NCBI GenBank assembly: GCA_002633025.1
Contig: NMRB01000706.1
Span: 84,785 to 148,784, forward strand
DNA length: 64,000 nucleotides
Reading direction: 5' to 3'
Source: Notospermus geniculatus
Taxonomy: Eukaryota > Nemertea > Pilidiophora > Heteronemertea > Lineidae
A program made the position numbers and the translations under genes. The notes under the pieces are model-generated. The model saw nothing but the letters and a program-made list of their open reading frames with translations, was not told where the DNA came from and did not search any database. Positions 50,736-62,042 of the stretch are shown piece by piece; the first letter of the stretch is position 1, and the number at the start of each line of letters is the position of its first letter.

Positions 50736-52770
50736 CGGAATTATTGGTTGACAAGGCAATGGAACTCCGTTATGTTGGTGGAGTGTTTGGAGGCAATATC
50801 AAACCAACACCATTTCTGTGTCTGATCCTGAAGATGTTGCAGATACAGCCAGAGAAGGACATTGTGGTGGAATTCATTAGAAATGCAGACTTCAAGTGAG
50901 AGAATGATCTGGAATAATGTCACATCAGCTGACATGACTTGTGTCATGTGATGTAATTTTGTCCTAGCAGCTTTATAGAACATTCATTTAGAACCTACAT
51001 ATACTTTTCAAATATACATGTAGGGCGGGGCTAAGAAAAAATATGAAATTTATTACTACTGATCCAAATATAAGTTCCCATTAAACCATCACCCATGACT
51101 TAATTTCTTTCCAGATATGTCCGAGCCCTTGGTGCCTTGTACATGAGATTAGTTGGTACATCCATTGAGTGCTTCAAGTATTTGGAACCACTTTATAATG
51201 ATTTCCGGAAGATCAGGAGACAGACAAGAGATGGAGGTACATCATGTCATATTTTTTATGTCAGTAGTCTTAGAATTTCTTTTCCTGAAAATGGTGCTCG
51301 GATACTCTAATAATAGAATAAATTGTCAGTCAGTAAGTTCATTCCATTTATTTTCTTACAGTGTTCAGTGTAGTTCACATGGATGAGTTCATTGACGACC
51401 TTCTCAGGGAAGAAAGGGTGTGTGATATCATCATGCCGAGGATACAGGTTTGTTTTGCACTTTGTAAAATTACCTGGAATGTGTTTCATAAAGTGACTTT
51501 AAGCTAAAGGTACCTTTAGCCAAATGGAAAATGCATTGAAGTTGATGGTACCATTAGCTTAAAGTCACTTTATGAAACAGGTCCCAGATCATCAATTGTT
51601 CAAAATTGAATGCCCCCCCCCCCATCATATTCAGCCAAACTGGCTAGATTGATTTTCTGGAAGTGCAAAGGTCTTTACTGGTATCATGCTCTTCTAAAAC
51701 TGGTTGTACGGTACATGTGTTATTTTTAGAAACGAACCGTGTTAGAAGACAACAATGAACTTGAGCCACGTGTCAGTGCACTTGAAGAAGATTTAGATGA
51801 TGTTGAAAGTTCTGATGAAGAGGAAATGATGGTAAGTACTGCATGAAATTAGCTCTGTCTGGGAACAGTTCACTTGACTTGATTTTAGATGGAAATTTGT
51901 TCTTCTGATGTTTCAATTAACTCGTGTTAATGTTGAGCACTGGAAGTCTATGGGCAAGCTCCCCCCCCCCCGCTGCATATCGCTGTGGACCTGTGAGAAA
52001 GTATAATACATAGTCCATTTTCGTTGTTTTCAGGAGGTCAAAAGAAGTCCATCCCCTGTTCACAAAAAAAGCACTGGCCATCATCGGGATTGGGACAAAC
52101 CAAAACGTAGTCCTTCTCCCAAATATAGGAGAAGTGCATCCCCACATAGACGGTATGTTGTTTTGGTCTGCGTATTCAGCAAAGTCTTCCTTTGGATCAA
52201 CATGCTTTGTGTTTTGTGCAACGAAGAATAGGACTGTTGTATTTACTTATTTCCACATGTACTTGTAGGCGAAGTCGTTCACGAGAAAGACACAGAGAGA
52301 GGGAATCCAAACGCCGCCGAAGTAGATCACCAAGAGACAAAGATCGTCGCCAGAGGTCGAGATCGAGAGAACGTCATAGGCGAGGAGATGAAGACAGGTG
52401 AGTGATATCTGCATCATGAATATGTAATTGCATTAGCCTTCTTCTTTAAATGTGTTTTATCAGATGATTGTTTTCATTAATGCCCAAGGAGGGAAGGTGT
52501 TGAAAACTTGTGATGATATTTTTGGTCAATCTCTGTAGACCTGTTGATGAAATGGTTGTTTTATTATCTGATTTCAGAAAACATCACCGCAGTAGCAAAC
52601 ACCATGATGATCGGGATGACAAGAAGAGTAAGAGTTCTAGAAGTCATGATGATCGGGGTGACCGTCATCGACACCGAGGCAAGGACCGCTCAGAATCTAC
52701 ATATGATCAAGAGGTCAGGGAGGCAAATGAACTGAGAGCAAAGCTCGGATTGGCTCCATTGAGACCCTGA
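50736..52770 (+). CDS. PRPF38A: Pre-mRNA splicing factor PRPF38A, lacking exon 1
   Basis: Component of the spliceosomal B complex. Exons: 50736-50895, 51115-51236, 51362-51447, 51730-51831, 52034-52152, 52269-52397 and 52578-52770 (TGA), with consistent phases 1-2-1-0-0-2-2. The Prp38 domain reads AELLVDKAMELRYVGGVFGG and continues through CLILKMLQIQPEKDI and HMDEFIDDLLREERVCDIIMPR. It is followed by an acidic segment and an Arg/Ser/Asp/His-rich tail ending ANELRAKLGLAPLRP. The 50736 exon starts inside a codon after TTTTCAG, and no exon encoding the usual ~40 N-terminal residues exists between 50161 and 50735. An ATG at 50600 in the same frame lies upstream of the acceptor and should not be taken as the start. 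Confidence 0.94.
51482..51579. repeat. 98-bp hairpin in a PRPF38A intron
   Basis: TGTTTCATAAAGTGACTTTA at the left is matched in reverse complement at the right, with inner AGCTAAAGGTACC / GGTACCATTAGCT. MITE-like; spliced out with the intron. Confidence 0.75.
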
Positions 52771-53740
52771 ATCTTACTGTAATTGCATTTTATGAACTCT
52801 TCTGCAGGTCCTCTTTGCTGGAGGTCCTCCGAATGACTGCTGCCCTGGGGACTTGTTCTTTTGAGAAACTATCACCTGTTTGTTTATTGCTCTGGATGTA
52901 AGGGGAAAATGTGCAGTGCAGAGTCTGTGACTGTTGCACTGTTATTTGGATTCGTCTTTTGAGGACACATCTGGGGAATTGTATCCTGAGGGTTTGTGGT
53001 GTAGAGGCTGACGTGTGGGGCACGGCTGACTTGCAATTTCGTAGCGATTGAGAAGATGTTGTGAATGTACTGACATGTGTAAGTTTCAGCAGCAGTTCGT
53101 CTTTTAATGAAACATCTCTTTGTAATTGCTACATGTATGGCTCCTTGGGAGGGAAATGAGTGCAATCATGATAAGTACTCAAATCTGTGGTTTGGCATAC
53201 AGCATCCCCTTTCAGGCCATTCGGTGCGGAGGTGTCTTCTCTTCCACCAGTTCTTGTACACATATTTGGAAGGATTAAAAGAACACAGTGATTACATCTA
53301 TGTTGTCTTTTAATATCAAGCAGATAGGTTTTACAAAAATATGCTTTTAAGCAGGATGCAGCACTCAAGATGTGGCTCAGGCTGTATTTATTAGTGACAA
53401 GGCAGCTCGTGTGTCCTCTTAAACACATTGTGGAGATCCAATGAGATATGTGTAGTGATTTGGTTGGCTAATTTAAATATTTTCACCAATCCGGTCTCGG
53501 ACGCATTAAATGTTTCATTCACAACCACTCCCCTTGATATCACAATTTACAATAGTCACCACAAGTTACACGCATATTCAATGTTACAATACTACACCAT
53601 CGATTTCAAGTACATGTATGTCCTGTTGAAACAGCAGTAGCCATAGGCCTATCAATTTTTGGCCTGGGAGGCAAATTGTCATCTGTCTGTCCAAAAGACG
53701 AATGAGATCAAAGAATACCGGTAGTCCTTTTCAATGAGCA
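52771..53740. other. Convergent 3' region of PRPF38A and the IL-17-like gene
   Basis: Holds both 3' untranslated regions. An ATTAAA at about 53273 could be a plus-strand polyadenylation signal. No other gene is recognised. Confidence 0.5.
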
Positions 53741-55163
53741 TCACTTTCCGGTGACTTGAACAATCCGTTTCCTTGCACAGACGCAGGCAACCGCAATTTT
53801 CTCCCAAACATATCTGTAAATGAAATATCCGTTTCTATCGCAATTACTCGTTCTTTTGAGAACCCGAATCGGATATTCAATTGGCTCGCAACGATTTCGA
53901 ATGTCCTCATCCAGACATGAGTGATCGCATTTGCATTTTGCGACCGCAATAGTTGGCGGTGCCCTCAGCTCATCGTGGTGGATTTCATAGTACCACGGAC
54001 AGAAGGATCGGTCGTTCGTGTCACCATCTCCCAAGACGGAAGGAGGACATGTCGTGCTGTCCTTCAGGTGCGTGAAGTTCCGGATTTCCTTTGTGAAAAT
54101 AAATTTGGCAACCTTTTCCTGTCTCGCTCTCAGATTCGGCGGTATCTTGCACGGTTCATTTTGGCCGTTTCGTCTGGTTCGTGAGTTCTCACCATCGTTT
54201 GGCCGTCTCCTCGTCGCACCGACTGGGTCCCAGAGGAGGGTCAGCAGAAGCAAGGTTGCACAAACCTGCAACGAGAAGTGAAGAAGAAAACTTGTAAAAA
54301 CATGAAATTTTTAGAGTGCTTTTCAGAGAACGGTGCAGAAATATCGATAGATAGGAAGGGATGAAAAACGCAGAAGTCGTAAACGAAAACCAAAATTCTC
54401 GCACGAGCGTAAGTGCTAATTGCATCTAATTTGACCCTGGAACCTTTTTTGTTACTAAGAGCTGGCCGACCGGCCTTTCGACGTTTTTGATGCATCGGGG
54501 ATAAAAGAAGAGATAATTCAGATGCCATGATTATTTATAGATTGCCTGGATTACGAAATGCACGTTGTCTCTGTGAAAAAAGTCGCATGACTGCTGCCAC
54601 TCTTCCAGCATGGTATTAAAATACCATAAACAGCAAAGCAAAGGCTTTTTATTAGCAAGAGCATCTGTCAATAACCAAATACACACTAGCTAACTGTAGG
54701 CCTATGCAACTGGCTGAATTGCTCCGCTTTGAGTTCTGCACCGTCTCGAGAGCCCGTCGCGTCGCAATGAGTTGCGTCGCATCAAGTCACCTGCTGTGTA
54801 AATGCATCGTTAATGTAAATGCATCGTAAATGCAAAATTGCTTTCAGTAAGCCACGGTACTCATAAAGACCTATCCACACGAAGCGACTCGATGCGGCGC
54901 AGCAATGAGCGTCGAATTCAGTTGCGGCGTTTTCGCAAAGCCCCCGAAACGCGATCGTCTGTCCTTTTGTTCGGTGCTCTCTTTGTGGCATCGAAAAATG
55001 GGTTTGCCGTTCGCGTTGGCGTTTCGGGGGCTTTGCGAAAACTCCCTATTCGTAAAAATGGGTATCGAAAACTGCTGAAGAAAATAAGATAACTTGCAAT
55101 GGCGAATAGGAAAAGATAAAATCTCACCTTGAGAAAATCACTGGTCCCGTTGGTAGAACTCAT
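53741..55163 (-). CDS. Interleukin-17-like secreted cytokine
   Basis: Two exons: 55128-55163 (ATG at 55163, MSSTNGTSDFLK) and 53741-54265 (stop TGA), phase 0, 186 residues. The signal peptide spans the intron: its hydrophobic core CATLLLLTLLW opens exon 2, with likely cleavage after GA. The mature part shows the IL-17 pattern: FCPWYYEI, LRAPPTIAVAKCKC, DHSC, CEPIEYPIRVLKR, NCDRNGYFIYRYVWEKIAVACVCAR. The conserved cysteines of the cystine-knot-like fold and the CEP(I/V) and VAC.C motifs are all present. One sequon, NFT, is in the mature N-terminal part. IL-17 homologues act in mucosal and early immunity in many invertebrates. Upstream is a TATA box, and mariner-like MITEs lie in the intron and 5' flank. 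Confidence 0.9.
54930..55046. repeat. TA-flanked MITE with GGGAGTTTTCGCAAAG ends, copy 1 (IL-17 intron)
   Basis: Reverse-complement arms TTTTCGCAAAGCCCCCGAAA and TTTCGGGGGCTTTGCGAAAA. The right end reads ...ACTCCC followed by TA, while the left end is diverged. It lies in the IL-17-like intron close to exon 1. Confidence 0.75.
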
Positions 55164-55239
55164 GATTGTGATGAAGATGACAGAGGTATCACCAATTGGG
55201 CCGTCTCTCCGTGTGACAGCAACCCTTGACTCCATTGCT

Positions 55240-55247
55240 CTTTTATA
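55240..55247 (-). promoter_or_regulatory. TATA box of the IL-17-like gene
   Basis: TATAAAAG on the minus strand, about 77 bases upstream of the ATG at 55163. A start site would be expected near 55210-55217. An ATG at 55234 (ATGGAGTCAAG) lies between the box and that site, so it is unlikely to be transcribed. Found by pattern and position only. Confidence 0.6.
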
Positions 55248-55582
55248 CATGACTATCAATTATCAAACCTCCCGCAAAACTTGTAGGTCTTACATAATCT
55301 GTAATTGTGTTTCGCAAGGTATTAGCGATTTGTTCGGGTGCATCTACCGGTTCCGCTATAAATAGCAGAGCGATAATCTCGACTGGGTCGGAACCTTTTC
55401 ACGGCAAGGGATGGCGCTCTGGGAAACCTAACTGGAAATTTGAAGATCCTAGGTATGAAATTTTGATTCGAAAAAATGGCCGTAAAAACCCTCCTCCGAA
55501 TGCTCACATAAATAATTGTCACATAATTATGCGGCAAATCGTCCCCAGGAGCAATAAAAAGTATAAACTCTTGAATATATTA

Positions 55583-55682
55583 GGGAGTTTTTGCAAAGCC
55601 CCTCGAAACGCCAACGCGAACGCCAAACCCGAACAAAAGGATAGACGTTCGCGTTAGCGTTTCGGGGGCTTTGCGAAAACTC
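55583..55682. repeat. TA-flanked MITE with GGGAGTTTTCGCAAAG ends, copy 2 (IL-17 upstream)
   Basis: Same family as 54930-55046. Starts GGGAGTTTTTGCAAAGCCCC after TA and ends GGCTTTGCGAAAACTC before TA. The TA duplication suggests the Tc1/mariner group. Confidence 0.8.
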
Positions 55683-56379
55683 TACATGTATTAGTATGGT
55701 CCCGTGCTCCCCTTATGACGCACTTCCGTACCGACTTCGTAATATGTCAATGAATACAAAATATGTCAACATCTTGCCAAAAATCCCTGTTACGTAAATA
55801 CTGGCCTCTTATTTTTTGGTATTGACCATAATATTAATAAGTCATTCCATTTGCAGGAAAACTGTGCGCTGGTGGTCCCCATGGAATCTCCTTTCATTTA
55901 TGCAAATACGTTGATCGTCGACATTAGCGGTCATTTGCAGGAAGCTTTCCCGGTCACTTCCAGAAGTACCACGCATGAAGCGGGCGTAAAAGAAACAAAG
56001 ACAGAAGCAAACAAGGGACCAGGAAGGACGGCAAAGCGAACTTTCCCCTATCACTTTGATTCCCACACAAAAGTGTAATTATCGAGAAATTAGCAGCCGT
56101 AGAAGATGTCAGACGCTGCTGTTTTATTCCACCAACACCAACACCTTCAAAAGGTTGCCGTCTGAGGATAAAAAGAGCCACGCGGATTCGATTGTTTTCG
56201 TAGTTGCTACACCTATCTGTGCGTGGGTTTACCCGTTTCCTCAAATGTAGCCCTATAAGTTCATCTGTCTGTTGATCCCACATTCGTTCATTTCATAACA
56301 TCTTCCGAATTTCGAAATGTCAGGGTCAAATTTACCAATTCAGTGTGTTTCGGAAAGAGTTGATTTCTTTCTAAAAATA

Positions 56380-56531
56380 GGGAGCTTAAGAAACCAAACG
56401 GTAAAAGTTAACTTCACGACAACGTTATTTTTGTACCGAAAATGCAATTAGGCCTAATCTTGTTAATTCGCAGTATGAAAAATAACGTTGTCGTAAAGTT
56501 AACGTTCATCTTTTGATTTCTTAGAACTCCC
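56380..56531. repeat. TA-flanked MITE, 152 bp, with GGGAG ends
   Basis: Flanked by TA on both sides. Ends GGGAGCTTAAGAAACCAAA and TTTGATTTCTTAGAACTCCC. Inner arms AAGTTAAC(T/G)T(T/C)... and ACGACAACGTTATTTTT are shared. It has the same terminal GGGAG as the elements near the IL-17-like gene but different inner sequence. Confidence 0.75.
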
Positions 56532-57189
56532 TAATAACTGGAAACTGTTTTCCAATTAAGAGGATTCATTCGACAAGAATCTAATTCCACTCTTCAACGA
56601 ACGGATGCCAACATTATGTGCCGCGGACAATATCAGAAGCTGCTTGTTTCCCAAATGTGGAAACGGTGATGGTTCTTTGTGTTCGTTGTTCACACAAATG
56701 CTGTCGATGGAAATTAAAAGAGATTTGAACATACAACTAAAACTGTTTAAGCTCGCACAAAACAATGGTTATTTTATGCTATCATTTCATGCAATGGACA
56801 TTGTGAAAAACTCCAGACCTCGTTGCTGCCTGTAATAAAGGTTGGACCAAGAATAGTCTTATGACTCCAAAGTAGACAAAATACCGACCTTTACGTCATG
56901 GCCTTAGACCTAGAACTACGGCGACCAAAAAGGTCTAACATGCAACAGTCCAACTTTTACAACTCTGTAATATGATTAGGCCTACAGAAATGTGCAAATT
57001 TGAAACAAGATGAGTAGTCTTATTTGCGACTACACTGGTAAATTTTAACAAAAAAGGTACGGTAAAAGTAAGTCGATATTCACACAACTATGGCCATCCA
57101 TCAGTGTTTACAATTAGTTGTGACCAACATAACAGCAATGAAATCCGTTCGACAGTCAGTATTTTTCAAGTTCCGGGAACATTGCCTGT

Positions 57190-59526
57190 TTACCATTGTT
57201 TCGATTGGTTGGCATTTCCATTTTCACCAACAACATTGTCGGAGTCCTCTTTCGTAGCTTCGTTGACGTAGAATGTACCATATCGCGATGTCTTCGACTG
57301 GCGACAGGGACTAAAGAACAACCAGCCAATGCGGTAATCAATGGTAACGGCAGCGTCAAGACACTGTAGCTGGCGGATGATTTCAACGTCTGTACAAGAC
57401 GAAAGCTTCATAGCAAAAGTGATTACAAGGATAATGAAAGCCAGAATGAACACAAATGCAAGGATGGCAAAGAGTATATACAGTAGGATGACGGTTCCTC
57501 CCTCTTGTTCCCACGCCTTGTTTATGGTTGCTGAGCTTGAGAGCGCAGTGAAGAAGCCAGTGAGATACTGAGCACCCCGCGACTCACACGGGTAGCCTTC
57601 AATGTAGTAGACTGCTGTGGAAAATGAAGCGTACACGAAGAAAAACAGCAATCCACATGTACAGATTGTCGGTAGGAGTCGCTGCATTGCGAGTACGAAG
57701 TACGACATGAATGGTAAAAACTGGGCGAAGTAAAGGAGAGACCACGTGACTAAGAAGCAGACAATAGTGTGAATGACGCCCATGTATGTTCTTAATTCCT
57801 TGATTTCTATATCGTGAAATAAGTGGAGGTAGACGATGATAAGGTAACTGAACATACAAATGAGCATGATGGTATGCAAAGTCCTGTAAAACGCTCCGTG
57901 GACAACGTACGGACTTCTTTCTCCAGGTCTCTCGTACAACTTCCGCCTTGCAGTTTTGCACAACACGTTGATGAACACATCTAAAACATCACACATGATG
58001 ACACAACCAATTGCCAAAATGCAGACGGTAACCATTGTTTGGAAGACTGGTTTTTTCATCGGGAGCTCGGCCGTATCCGTTCCCTTATCCTTATCCTTAC
58101 CCTTACCCTTATCCTGCTCGTTCTCTTCTGCCCCGCACGCGCCCGTCACTCCAGTTTCTATTAGGTGATGCAACCTCTCGTGACCACTCAAAACAAAGAA
58201 CGACGTCACCATCAGTAGTCTGAAGAGGAACCACATGAGCAGAAAGGGCCTTGTTTCCGTGATTTTCTTTGATATCCATTTCTGCATGACTTCCGAGTTG
58301 ATGAGGTTTCTGCAATCTTCACGCTCCAAATCCTTACGTTGTAAATAAAGCAGAAACTTCAACGGATTCTGCAAGCGCCTGTTAGCCTTTCCGTAGAACT
58401 CGTATTCCGTCATATCATAGAATGCCGTGTGGAATAACCCAAAATTACCCAAATATGTTTTATAGACCCCTTCTGTGTTCATAATCCGTTCAAACAAGGT
58501 AAATGTTCCTAATTTTGCCGCGAGTTCAAGAGGACGCAGCCCAACCTCGTTCTCGGTAAAAAGCAGACGTTTCCAAGCATTGGGTTCCTTTGCCAATCTC
58601 ATAATTATTCCGAAGATTTCGACATAGTTTCCCTCCTGACTTGGGATGAAAGAAGACAACTGGCACAGGGCATGGATGATATTGTGGCCACCTACATCCC
58701 TGCCGAAAATACTGGCACCCTTTTCGTGCAGCAATTCTAGGGCGTCGACAGCTTGGAAAGCGGCCGCGAGAATCGTGGGGAGGAAGAACAAGTTTCCTAA
58801 CTCAACGTCTGAAGATTTCCATGAGCGGACATTATAAGCGAAAGGACAGTTGAGGATTCTGTGACAATCTTTCTCGTTGAGTTCCGAGAGAATCGTCGAT
58901 ATTGTGTCAGTATCGTTACTCCTGATGGCATCAAACCAGATTCTGAAATCAGATATCGGCATGGAAAGGCCGTACTTGCATTTCTGTATTGCTTCCCTTA
59001 TGACGCGGACACACTCAGGCTCATGAATCGGCTCGATAGTCAGTCCTGCATGTGGCGTAAGATTTGGAATGAAGTCATACGCCGAGTCGAAGCTTTCACG
59101 GGGTCTGCCACCGAAACCGTGCTTTTGAAAATTATACGCATCGGTTGTGTCCTCCAGTGGTAGAGTTGTAGTCATCGTGATTTCGTCCAAGTCGTTAAGG
59201 GGTAAAGACTGATGTCGCTGAATAGTATCCGGGATGGCGACAACAAGGTGGTTTGATTGTCGGCTCTCACGACGCTGTTGGTGCGGATGACAAGAAGAAT
59301 GCCTCCTCGGCTTTGGGTTCGTATTCAGGTCAAAGGTCGACGACCCACGTCTGCTGTCACCGGGTATGAGTCCAGAGAGATTCAAACTGCTTCGGCTCAA
59401 AGAAGATCGACTAAGTCCGATAGCGGGTGGACTAAGAAACGGTGAACTCATTAGGTGTCCCAGGCTGCATGATCCAGCCATTACTTGGTCCTGGCGTCGG
59501 TTGTGACCGGTTTTTGCCCATGACAT
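57190..59526 (-). CDS. Intronless TRP-like cation channel with ankyrin-like repeats
   Basis: One uninterrupted frame of 778 codons (ATG at 59526, next in-frame upstream stop at 59575-59577, stop TAA at 57190). Residues 1-170 are Ser/Arg-rich and disordered. Residues ~240-365 contain ankyrin-like helices (LEL...KGA..F...GGHNIIHALC and VGLRPLELAAKLGTF). Six hydrophobic segments follow: ~427-447, ~494-520, ~549-570, ~583-605, ~617-642 and ~676-707, with a pore-loop-like stretch (YLTGFFTALSSSATINKAW) before the last. A Lys/Asp/Gly low-complexity run lies between S1 and S2. This layout fits the TRP superfamily, nearest to ankyrin-bearing types (TRPV/TRPA), but I cannot place it in a named subfamily. 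Intact with no introns, so it is either a naturally single-exon gene or an old retrocopy. Confidence 0.75.
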   Translation of the reverse strand: MSWAKTGHNRRQDQVMAGSCSLGHLMSSPFLSPPAIGLSRSSLSRSSLNLSGLIPGDSRRGSSTFDLNTNPKPRRHSSCHPHQQRRESRQSNHLVVAIPDTIQRHQSLPLNDLDEITMTTTLPLEDTTDAYNFQKHGFGGRPRESFDSAYDFIPNLTPHAGLTIEPIHEPECVRVIREAIQKCKYGLSMPISDFRIWFDAIRSNDTDTISTILSELNEKDCHRILNCPFAYNVRSWKSSDVELGNLFFLPTILAAAFQAVDALELLHEKGASIFGRDVGGHNIIHALCQLSSFIPSQEGNYVEIFGIIMRLAKEPNAWKRLLFTENEVGLRPLELAAKLGTFTLFERIMNTEGVYKTYLGNFGLFHTAFYDMTEYEFYGKANRRLQNPLKFLLYLQRKDLEREDCRNLINSEVMQKWISKKITETRPFLLMWFLFRLLMVTSFFVLSGHERLHHLIETGVTGACGAEENEQDKGKGKDKDKGTDTAELPMKKPVFQTMVTVCILAIGCVIMCDVLDVFINVLCKTARRKLYERPGERSPYVVHGAFYRTLHTIMLICMFSYLIIVYLHLFHDIEIKELRTYMGVIHTIVCFLVTWSLLYFAQFLPFMSYFVLAMQRLLPTICTCGLLFFFVYASFSTAVYYIEGYPCESRGAQYLTGFFTALSSSATINKAWEQEGGTVILLYILFAILAFVFILAFIILVITFAMKLSSCTDVEIIRQLQCLDAAVTIDYRIGWLFFSPCRQSKTSRYGTFYVNEATKEDSDNVVGENGNANQSKQW

Positions 59527-61775
59527 TGTGAAGCGATCTGTACGAGAAGGCAAACACGTCGGCAAGGTGGATAGTCAGTCGTCATGAAAAGTCATTTATC
59601 AGCATGATTCGTGTGGAAATTCCTCCTGAATGTACAACAAAGGATGTTGTTTCAAAGGATGTTGTTTCACACAGGATGATGGTACTAAAAACGTACCCGT
59701 CCCACAACGTCAACACAAGTTTTTCCTCTCGGGAGCGTTAAATCCTCAAAGCGCCACGTAGGCCCCTATGTCCTGTCGAAATCCTGAAGCACGCTTTCTC
59801 CAACACTCTCAACAATTTCTTCGACAATCCTTTTTCTCCTACATGCCTGTGCAGCAGACGAGATAATAATCCTAACTACTGAAGTGAGCATCCCCAGTCA
59901 AGAACATTCCACCCCTCCGAGTGAAATATTTTTCTTTCGAAGATAATTTACTTCGATTCACAAGAGATGTTGTTCCACCAGGTAATGAAACGCAAGGAAT
60001 CGTTTTTCAGTAGCAATGAAATTGCAACAGTCCCGCAGACAACGGTTTATGCCGAGTCAGTATTACAGATGTTGGCAAGGCAGGAAGCTTGCCTGTATCC
60101 TACTGCACCAATCTAACTTCTAACAACTCCACCAACACTCAGCTGCACTGTGTTGAATGCAGTACATGTAGATGCTTTTTAGACAAACAGCACGAATCCA
60201 CAAGAAACGCATGAGGAAAATTATCGCAGGAAAATCTAGAGCGCCTAGAGTAACGAATTCCAGACGTCCGCGGTCTCGAATCGAGTTATAGTTGAATATC
60301 CAGGAAGCCTTGACGTGACGGATGACGGAAGAAACGCCGATCTTCTTCCTCAACCCTTGGTGCAAGTTCCAACGGCGTTTGTCACAGTTTCGTTCGCAGT
60401 CGTGCAGCGGTATACTGAGAAAATGCAGGCCGATTCCTGTGGTAAAAGGTAGACGTGTTGCGGAAATATTCACCGCTTCTCTCGTATTCATAAACAAGCG
60501 CAAAACACGAAGAGAGCAACTGAATGTTTGTCGATCTCCTGGTTAATGTTCACTTGGGTGAAAGCATTCTTACCTTTACCTGTAACCGAGCAAAAAATGA
60601 TGTATCGCATGCTTTGATTGGAGTAGAAAACGAAGCTGGTTTTCCTTTACACTTACAGCTCGGGATTCCTCACTTCTGTAATTCCCTGTCCAAAGTTAGA
60701 TCAATCACAAAAGTGGCCGCCGAGCGGCATGTTTCCCTCCGAAATACGCTTTTTTGTTGTTGTTGATTTTGTTAAAAATGCACCTTGTGGGCGTGTGGTT
60801 GCAGCAGTAGAAGTAGAAATGACAACTCGCTTTACTTGAAGTTGCAAGTATTTATCTGTTTTAAGAAGAACATGCTCACAAAGAGCCGAACCAATAACCA
60901 TTGTGTCTGAGAGTCGGAGATAAGACGCGACTCGACAGATCATCCTCCCACAGCAGGGGTTTTTACCTCGCTCCTCTTCATCCGCTGCGGTGACGAAGGG
61001 AGCGAGCAGTAAGAACGCCTGATATTCTCAGGACATGCAGGATACGACAAAATGGCGGAGGAGTTTGATTACATCTGAGCGGAAAGAGCGAAGTTTCATT
61101 TGTGGGGGCATGCTGCTGAACTAGGTCTAGAATGAGGGAGACGCGACTCGTCTTTGATTAAGGCTGGGAAGTTCGCTGATGGAGGGTCGCAAAAAAGCAA
61201 GATCGCCGGCCAACAGGAGACTCCTCTCCCAGCATCATTGTGATGCGAATACTAGGCTTCCCTCATTGTCGACGTTGATGCTTTGGATTTCGATCTCTCG
61301 GAAAACATCCCGACAATTACATTTTGCATACGCCAACGGGAAGTTGGAAAAAAACGGACTTCTCCAAGAAATGCCGTATACCTGAAATAAAGCTGATAAA
61401 AAGTGAAGATAAAATACCGAGGAACATCTTTCATCCATTTCCTTAGCCCACGAGTACCGACCAACGGGAATCTACCATTATTGGATCACCGGCCGGTTTT
61501 CTTCATCCTGTATCAGACGTCTCAGATATCGGAACGAAGCGAACGATAACATGTGTTTGTAGTATCTCACGGTGCACTCAGCTGATTGATGCAATGAATT
61601 GGTTAGTTAGTTGCATTTGGTGCATGCTGATGGGGGACTTAGGCCTAGGCTACTTGAAAAAGAAGTTGCTCATCATATGGATGCATGTGCATAGACGCAC
61701 AGTACAAATACGGAAGCTTCCACGTTCCAACATGTGGCAGTTTCGGGATTTTGCTAAATCGAGTTTTTGCTAAAT

Positions 61776-61826
61776 CCTTAAAAAGAACTACAGAACATAA
61801 TGTTCTGGACGTAGTTCTTTTTAAGG
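61776..61826. repeat. 51-bp hairpin
   Basis: CCTTAAAAAGAACTAC at the left and GTAGTTCTTTTTAAGG at the right are exact reverse complements, with an AGAACATAATGTTCT palindrome in the centre. It is followed directly by other repeat-like sequence. Confidence 0.75.
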
Positions 61827-61942
61827 CCTGCATCATCCAAAGATAATAAAGACCCCCTGGATTTGTCGACTTCACTGTAGCAGTGAAGGCGCTTGCGGGC
61901 TACCGCCCTTGTCCCAACAGTCGGCCGATCAGAGGAGTGGCA

Positions 61943-62042
61943 GCAAATCTCAATGCGGCAGGGGGTTATTAAAGTCGCTGCTGGACTCGTCATTCAGCCG
62001 GGTCAGTCGACTTTAAAACACCCCTACCGCATTGAGATTTGC
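61943..62042. repeat. 100-bp hairpin with GCAAATCTCAATGCGG arms
   Basis: The left arm GCAAATCTCAATGCGGCAGG is matched by the right arm CC(T)ACCGCATTGAGATTTGC. AAAGTCG / CGACTTT is matched further in. MITE-like. Confidence 0.7.

Noticed and set aside
54909-55092. Open frames reading QLRRFRKAPETR and FGALRKLP-like peptides around 54900-55260
   Set aside because: They are translations of the two arms of a MITE in the IL-17 intron.
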